NCBI GenBank assembly: GCA_910587425.1
Contig: CAJUKU010000009.1
Span: 1-64,000 of the forward strand
DNA from: an uncultured Muribaculaceae bacterium
GTDB lineage: Bacteria > Bacteroidota > Bacteroidia > Bacteroidales > Muribaculaceae
Length of the DNA: 64,000 nt
Direction: 5' to 3'
Shown: positions 59,914 through 64,000 of the stretch, in pieces
How the letters are laid out: every line of letters begins with the position of its first letter
Position numbering within the stretch: the first letter of the stretch is position 1
Notes under the pieces: model-generated
Databases searched by the model: none
What the model saw: only the letters and a program-made list of their open reading frames with translations
What the model was told of the DNA's origin: nothing
Made by a program: the position numbers and the translations under genes

Positions 59914-60938
59914 TGGAGACAAACCCGCAACACACGCCGCGCTACTCGGTGATCGTGCCGGTGTACAACCGCAACGATGAGGTAGCCGACCTGCTCGACA
60001 GCCTGCGCGCCCAGAGCCGACGCGATCTGTTCGAGATAATAATAGTGGAGGACGGCTCTCCGCTCCCCTGCACCGACGCCATACGCGATCACGGCGAGGG
60101 TCTTGACCTGACGTACATACAAAACGAGAACGAGGGGCGCTCTATAGCGCGCAACCACGGCATAGCGCGCGCACGCGGCGAGTGGCTGGTGTTTTTCGAC
60201 AGCGACGTAGTGGTGCCACCGGACTATTTCGCCACGCTCGACCAACAGCTTGCCGAGAATCCCGACACGGACTGCTTCGGCGGACCGGATGCCGCGCATG
60301 AATCGTTCACCGCGACACAGAAGGCGATAAACTTCGCCATGACATCGTTTCTCACCACCGGTGGAATACGCGGCGGGAAACACTCGCTCGAGAAATTCAC
60401 CCCGCGCTCGTTCAACATGGGCTACAGGCGCAAGGTGTGGGAGACAGTTGGAGGCTTCCGCGAGATGTTCTCGGAAGATATCGACATGAGCATGCGCATA
60501 CGGCAGGGTGGATTCAACACCCGGCTGATCCGGGATGCGGCGGTGTATCACAAGCGCCGTGTCGACTTCCGGAAATTCCTGCGCCAGGTGTATGTGTTCG
60601 GCATGTCGCGCATCACCCTGAAGCTACTTTATCCCGGCTCTCTGAAAGCGGTGCATGCCCTTCCGGCGGTGGCAGTGGTGCTCGGTGTGCTATGCGTGCT
60701 GCTGGCGATACTGTTCTCGCCATGGTGGCTGCTGCCGATCGGCATATATCTGATTGCCATATTCATCGCCGCGCTGGCGTCGACCCGATCGCTGAAGATC
60801 GCCGCGCTGGCGGTGCCGGCATCTGTAATACAGATAGGCGGTTATGGCTGCGGGTTCATCCGCGCGTGGGTAAGCAAGATACTTTTAGGCGAGGGTCGCG
60901 ACATAAACCAGGAGATAATGATGCGCAAGGGGAAATGA
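59913..60938 (+). CDS. Family 2 glycosyltransferase
   Basis: 341 residues. The GT-A fold begins with YSVIVPVYNRNDEVADLLDS; the metal/nucleotide DxD-type motif is FFDSDVVVP (about 90-98). EDIDMSMRI near residue 190 is the acceptor-site motif. Two to three hydrophobic segments at the C-terminus (about 245-310) anchor it to the membrane, so it probably builds an envelope glycan. Start overlaps nspC by one base, and the stop overlaps radC by four. Confidence 0.9.
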   Translation: METNPQHTPRYSVIVPVYNRNDEVADLLDSLRAQSRRDLFEIIIVEDGSPLPCTDAIRDHGEGLDLTYIQNENEGRSIARNHGIARARGEWLVFFDSDVVVPPDYFATLDQQLAENPDTDCFGGPDAAHESFTATQKAINFAMTSFLTTGGIRGGKHSLEKFTPRSFNMGYRRKVWETVGGFREMFSEDIDMSMRIRQGGFNTRLIRDAAVYHKRRVDFRKFLRQVYVFGMSRITLKLLYPGSLKAVHALPAVAVVLGVLCVLLAILFSPWWLLPIGIYLIAIFIAALASTRSLKIAALAVPASVIQIGGYGCGFIRAWVSKILLGEGRDINQEIMMRKGK

Positions 60939-61672
60939 GCGACGAGACGATGCCTGACCGCCGCCGGGATGAGCCACGGCAGCCGCGCGCGGTGAAGATA
61001 GCCGACCTGAGCGCCGACGACAAGCCGCGCGAGAAAGCGATGCGCCTTGGAATAGGCGCGCTGAGCAATGCCGAGCTTCTCGCCATAATATTCGGGGGCG
61101 GACTGCCGGGTATGTCGGTCGTGCAGCTGAGTCAGGATATACTGAGCAGCGTGGAGAACCGGCTGTCGCCGCTGCGCAGGAAGACCATCGGGCAGATGGT
61201 GCGGTCGTACAAGGGTATCGGTCCGGCAAAGGCGATAGCCTTGGCGGCGGCATTCGAGCTCGGTGCACGCTGCCGCGACGAGGAGCCTGACATACAGCCG
61301 GTGATGCGCGACTCGTCGACAGCCTACGGATATATCCGCAAGGATGTGGAGGCATTGGACTTTGAGGAGTTCTGGGTGCTGGTGCTGAGCCGCGCGAACC
61401 GTATAATAGGCAAACACTGCATCAGCGAGGGGGGTACGGCTATGACGGTTGTTGATGTGAAGAAACTGATGCGCACGGCTATCGACGCAATGGCATCGGC
61501 GGTGATACTGGTGCACAACCATCCGTCGGGCAATCTCACCCCATCGGCACAGGACGACGCTCTGACGCGGAAGATCCGGGATGCGGCGGCACTGCTCGAC
61601 ATCCGTGTGCTCGATCATCTGATCGTCACTCCCACATCGTATTACTCCTACGCTGACAACGGGCGGCTTTAA
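60935..61672 (+). CDS. radC: RadC-family JAB-domain protein
   Basis: 245 residues. An N-terminal helix-hairpin-helix-like part (GPAKAIALAAAFELG) is followed by the JAB/MPN metalloprotease-like domain with the zinc motif HNHPSGNLTPSAQD (about 194-207) and a Glu in SEGGTAM. Named after a supposed repair role; its real biochemical activity is unsettled. ATG 60935 overlaps the glycosyltransferase stop by 4 bp (ATGA). The frame is also open further upstream, but there it runs through the glycosyltransferase gene. Confidence 0.93.
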   Translation: MSDETMPDRRRDEPRQPRAVKIADLSADDKPREKAMRLGIGALSNAELLAIIFGGGLPGMSVVQLSQDILSSVENRLSPLRRKTIGQMVRSYKGIGPAKAIALAAAFELGARCRDEEPDIQPVMRDSSTAYGYIRKDVEALDFEEFWVLVLSRANRIIGKHCISEGGTAMTVVDVKKLMRTAIDAMASAVILVHNHPSGNLTPSAQDDALTRKIRDAAALLDIRVLDHLIVTPTSYYSYADNGRL

Positions 61673-61787
61673 ACTTTTTCAGCATACGCATAGTTATAAA
61701 GTTATAATAGGTAGGTCAGACAGCACCCATAAAGAAGTGTAGTCTGACATGGATAATCCTGTCGATAAAACCGAACAAACAACAGAT

Positions 61788-62648
61788 ATGGATAAAAAGA
61801 TTCTACTCACGGCTGCCGCCGCACTGACATTGGGCGGACTTGCCTCATGCTCCCAGTCAGCATCGCAGAAAAACGACGTGGCATCAACAGGTGTCACTGC
61901 CGTCGACGGCTTCGAGGTCGAACAGAACATAATGAGCGACTCACGCTACTATCGTGCGGTGTCGGACACCGACACTTTCTATCTCACAATGACCACCACC
62001 ATGCAGTATCCGGAGAAACTTGGCGGCACCGAAGTCAAGGTACTCCAGGATTCGGTGCTCACCGCACTCTACGGCACCGGCGCCGACGTGATGACGCCGA
62101 AGGAGGCTATAGAGACATTCCTGGCGGATGTGGTTCCCTACGGACTCGGTACCACTACCGCCGTGGACACCATTCCTGACAGCTCCGACGGAACCCGCTG
62201 CCTGTATGTGGCACGCATGGGCGAGATCTCGGAGGTGAACAAACTCTACCTGACCTACAGCATACTGAGCACCCAGTATATGGGAGGCGCACACCCGATG
62301 ACATACACAGCCTCCTTCACATACTCTATCGATAAGGGGTGCGTGCTAACTTATGACAACATGTTCACCCAGGGCAGTGAAGCCGCTCTAACGAAAGCTG
62401 TGCGCGAGACTATCGCCGATCAGTTTGAGATCACTCCTGACAAGCTGACTGACGCCGGATTTTTCAGCAACGATATCCAGCCCTCGCGCTTAGTGTCGGT
62501 GCAGGACGGAGCAATCGTGTTCCACTACAATCCGTATGAGATCGCACCATACGCCATGGGACCGATCAATGTGGCTATCCCGGCATATCAGCTGCGCGAC
62601 AGCCTGACCCCGCTCGCCAAGTCGATACTTCCCAACGTATCAGAATGA
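61788..62648 (+). CDS. DUF3298-type lipoprotein
   Basis: 286 residues from ATG 61788; ATG 61749 is an in-frame alternative without a proper signal. The lipobox is LASC, with Cys near residue 21. A DUF4163/DUF3298-like domain follows, with MGGAHPMTYTASFTYSI and, near the C-terminus, FHYNPYEIAPYAMGPI, which is the usual RsiV/DUF3298 hallmark. Function of this envelope family is poorly known; some members bind ligands such as lysozyme. A short hairpin GTCAGAC/GTCTGAC lies just before 61749. Confidence 0.85.
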   Translation: MDKKILLTAAAALTLGGLASCSQSASQKNDVASTGVTAVDGFEVEQNIMSDSRYYRAVSDTDTFYLTMTTTMQYPEKLGGTEVKVLQDSVLTALYGTGADVMTPKEAIETFLADVVPYGLGTTTAVDTIPDSSDGTRCLYVARMGEISEVNKLYLTYSILSTQYMGGAHPMTYTASFTYSIDKGCVLTYDNMFTQGSEAALTKAVRETIADQFEITPDKLTDAGFFSNDIQPSRLVSVQDGAIVFHYNPYEIAPYAMGPINVAIPAYQLRDSLTPLAKSILPNVSE

Positions 62649-62679
62649 ATCGGCTAAGATAGCCTGATATGACATAAGT

Positions 62680-62723
62680 CAGTCCCCATGTTTCCGGGCG
62701 GAAGCATGGGGACTGATTTATAT
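62680..62723 (+). terminator. Intrinsic terminator of DUF3298 gene
   Basis: Stem CAGTCCCCATG/CATGGGGACTG with a 14-nt loop, followed by ATTTATAT, 32 nt past the stop codon. The convergent gltX also ends here. Confidence 0.8.
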
Positions 62724-62739
62724 ATTATGTAGTGTATGC

Positions 62740-64000
62740 TTATTCAGCAGGGGTGATGCGGGCGATGCCCTCGCGGATGCGGGCTATGGTCTCGTCGGGA
62801 CCCATGAGCTCGGTGATGTCGAACATGTGGGGACCTTTGCACTCGCCTACCACGGTCAGACGGAAAGCGTTCATGACGTTGCCGAGGTGATAGCCTTTCG
62901 ATGCGATCCAGTCGAGCACCACCGGCTCAGCCTTTGCGCTCTCCCACGACGGCAGTGATCCTAGCACGCCGATCAGCTCCTCCATGATGGCGGGCATTTC
63001 GGCGCTCCAACGCTTCTTGACAGCCTTGGGGTCGTAACTCTCCGGACGGCGGAAGAAGAATGCGGCGTGATCCCAGAGGTCGGCTACGAAGTTTATGCGG
63101 CTCTTCACCATGCCGACGGCGCGGGTGATGTATTCGTCGGAGAAATCGGCGGGGTTGACGCCGTGTGCCTCCAGAACCGGACGGAAGAGAGCGGCAAGCT
63201 CCGCGTCGGGGAGCATCTGCAGGTATTTGTGGTTGAACCACTTCCCCTTCTCGAAGTCGAACTTCGCGCCCGATTTCGAGCAATGGTCGAGGCGGAAACG
63301 GCTGATGAGCGTGTCGATATCCATGATCTCCGAGTCATCGCCGGGATTCCAGCCGAGCAGCGCCAGGAAGTTGACCACAGCCTCGGGGAGATAGCCCGAC
63401 TCGCGGTAGCCGGTGGATATGGCTCCGCTCTTGGGGTCGTGCCATTCGAGGGGGAACACGGGGAATCCGAGGCGGTCGCCGTCGCGCTTGCTGAGCTTGC
63501 CCTTTCCGTCGGGCTTGAGCAGCAGCGGGAGATGCACGAACTGCGGGGCGCTGTCAGCCCATCCGAAAGCCTCGTAGAGCAGCACATGGAGCGGTGCCGA
63601 GGGGAGCCACTCCTCGCCACGGATCACGTGGGTTATCTCCATCAGGTGATCGTCGACGATGTTGGCTAGGTGATATGTAGGGAGATCGTCGGCGCTCTTG
63701 TAGAGCACCTTGTCGTCGAGCACGGAGGAATTGATGGTTACGCGTCCGCGGATGAGGTCGTCGACCACCACGTCGCGTCCCGGCTCCACCTTGAACCGCA
63801 CCACATACTTAGCGCCCTCGTCGAGAAGCCGCTTCACCTCGTCGGCAGGAAGGGCGAGCGAGTTGCGCATGCCCATGCGGGTGGAGGCGTCGTACTGGAA
63901 GTTGGGTGTCGCCGCGCGTGCAGCCTCAAGCTCCTCGGGAGTGTCGAATGCTATGTAGGCGCGTCCGGCGTCGAGAAGCCGACGTGTGTAGTCGCGGTAT
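62740..64000 (-). CDS. gltX: Glutamyl-tRNA synthetase, C-terminal part
   Basis: The last 420 or so residues of GluRS; the gene continues beyond the window edge, where the frame reads YRDYTRRLLDAGRAYIAFDT. The KMSKS-type motif is KLSKRDGDRLG. The downstream class I stem-contact and C-terminal anticodon-binding regions are present (SKSGAKFDFEKGKWFNHKYL, then VVLDWIASKG). The N-terminal HIGH motif lies outside. It charges tRNA-Glu. Confidence 0.95.
   Translation of the reverse strand, partial: YRDYTRRLLDAGRAYIAFDTPEELEAARAATPNFQYDASTRMGMRNSLALPADEVKRLLDEGAKYVVRFKVEPGRDVVVDDLIRGRVTINSSVLDDKVLYKSADDLPTYHLANIVDDHLMEITHVIRGEEWLPSAPLHVLLYEAFGWADSAPQFVHLPLLLKPDGKGKLSKRDGDRLGFPVFPLEWHDPKSGAISTGYRESGYLPEAVVNFLALLGWNPGDDSEIMDIDTLISRFRLDHCSKSGAKFDFEKGKWFNHKYLQMLPDAELAALFRPVLEAHGVNPADFSDEYITRAVGMVKSRINFVADLWDHAAFFFRRPESYDPKAVKKRWSAEMPAIMEELIGVLGSLPSWESAKAEPVVLDWIASKGYHLGNVMNAFRLTVVGECKGPHMFDITELMGPDETIARIREGIARITPAE

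Noticed and set aside
60437..60934. Upstream extension of radC
   Set aside because: It runs through the glycosyltransferase gene in another frame; ATG 60935 gives a normal RadC.

Overview
The window looks like a chromosomal segment of a gut Bacteroidales, most likely a Muribaculaceae-type commensal (lineage is my inference). Supporting signs are a SusC/SusD pair with an ECF sigma/anti-sigma pair, serine-type sulfatases, BspA-like leucine-rich repeat proteins with a Por-type C-terminus, DUF4492-CydA-CydB, GldD/GldE, a DnaK ending in EEVK, and many copies of the Bacteroidetes promoter box TAnnTTTG (usually TAACTTTG) in the gaps. Shine-Dalgarno sites are weak or absent. Coding DNA is generally GC-rich; the main exception is an AT-richer island at about 35.7-38.2 kb.

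Region by region. 1-2.2 kb: 5' part of a tRNA-Val and a complete phage-type terminase large subunit gene with no other phage genes. 2.2-8.7 kb: two tandem paralogous surface proteins (leucine-rich repeats plus five Ig-like domains), flanked by diverged direct repeats of the terminase promoter/start region. 8.9-21.6 kb, all minus strand: a polysaccharide-utilisation-type locus read as sulfatase, mutS, ECF sigma, FecR anti-sigma, SusC, SusD, sulfatase, with mutS lodged inside it. 21.6-28.3 kb: cysS, a DUF3467 protein, a NigD-like lipoprotein, a LolD-type ATPase, a lone MNT-type nucleotidyltransferase, a sensor kinase without the usual phosphoacceptor histidine, tcdA and a small unknown protein. 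28.6-33.3 kb: methylmalonyl-CoA epimerase and a four-subunit Na+-pumping methylmalonyl-CoA decarboxylase, which fits propionate production from succinate.

33.7-38.2 kb: dnaK, then the AT-richer plus-strand island with an orphan antitoxin-like protein, a zeta-toxin-like kinase overlapped by a small helical protein, a DUF3791 protein coupled to a 49-residue peptide, and a four-helix membrane protein. 38.2-40.8 kb: gldE, gldD and a possible SecB-like protein. 41-50.8 kb: a glycan locus with a Tat-exported phosphodiesterase-like protein and an AraC regulator on the minus strand, and two GH2 enzymes plus a GH63/trehalase-like enzyme on the plus strand. 50.9-53.8 kb: cytochrome bd oxidase operon. 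53.9-54.1 kb: a frameshifted dinD scrap and a 9-bp G-rich tandem repeat. 54.1-56.3 kb: a large protein of unknown function. 56.4-62.6 kb: uvrD/pcrA, nspC, a family 2 glycosyltransferase and radC (the last three overlapping), then a DUF3298-type lipoprotein. 62.7-64 kb: 3' part of gltX, running off the window.

No CRISPR array, rRNA, insertion sequence or complete prophage was seen. The most interesting leads are the zeta-kinase island, the terminase/LRR repeat structure, a roughly 194-bp imperfect palindrome in front of the first GH2 gene, the kinase lacking its histidine, mutS inside the sulfatase/Sus locus, and the dispersed short repeats.
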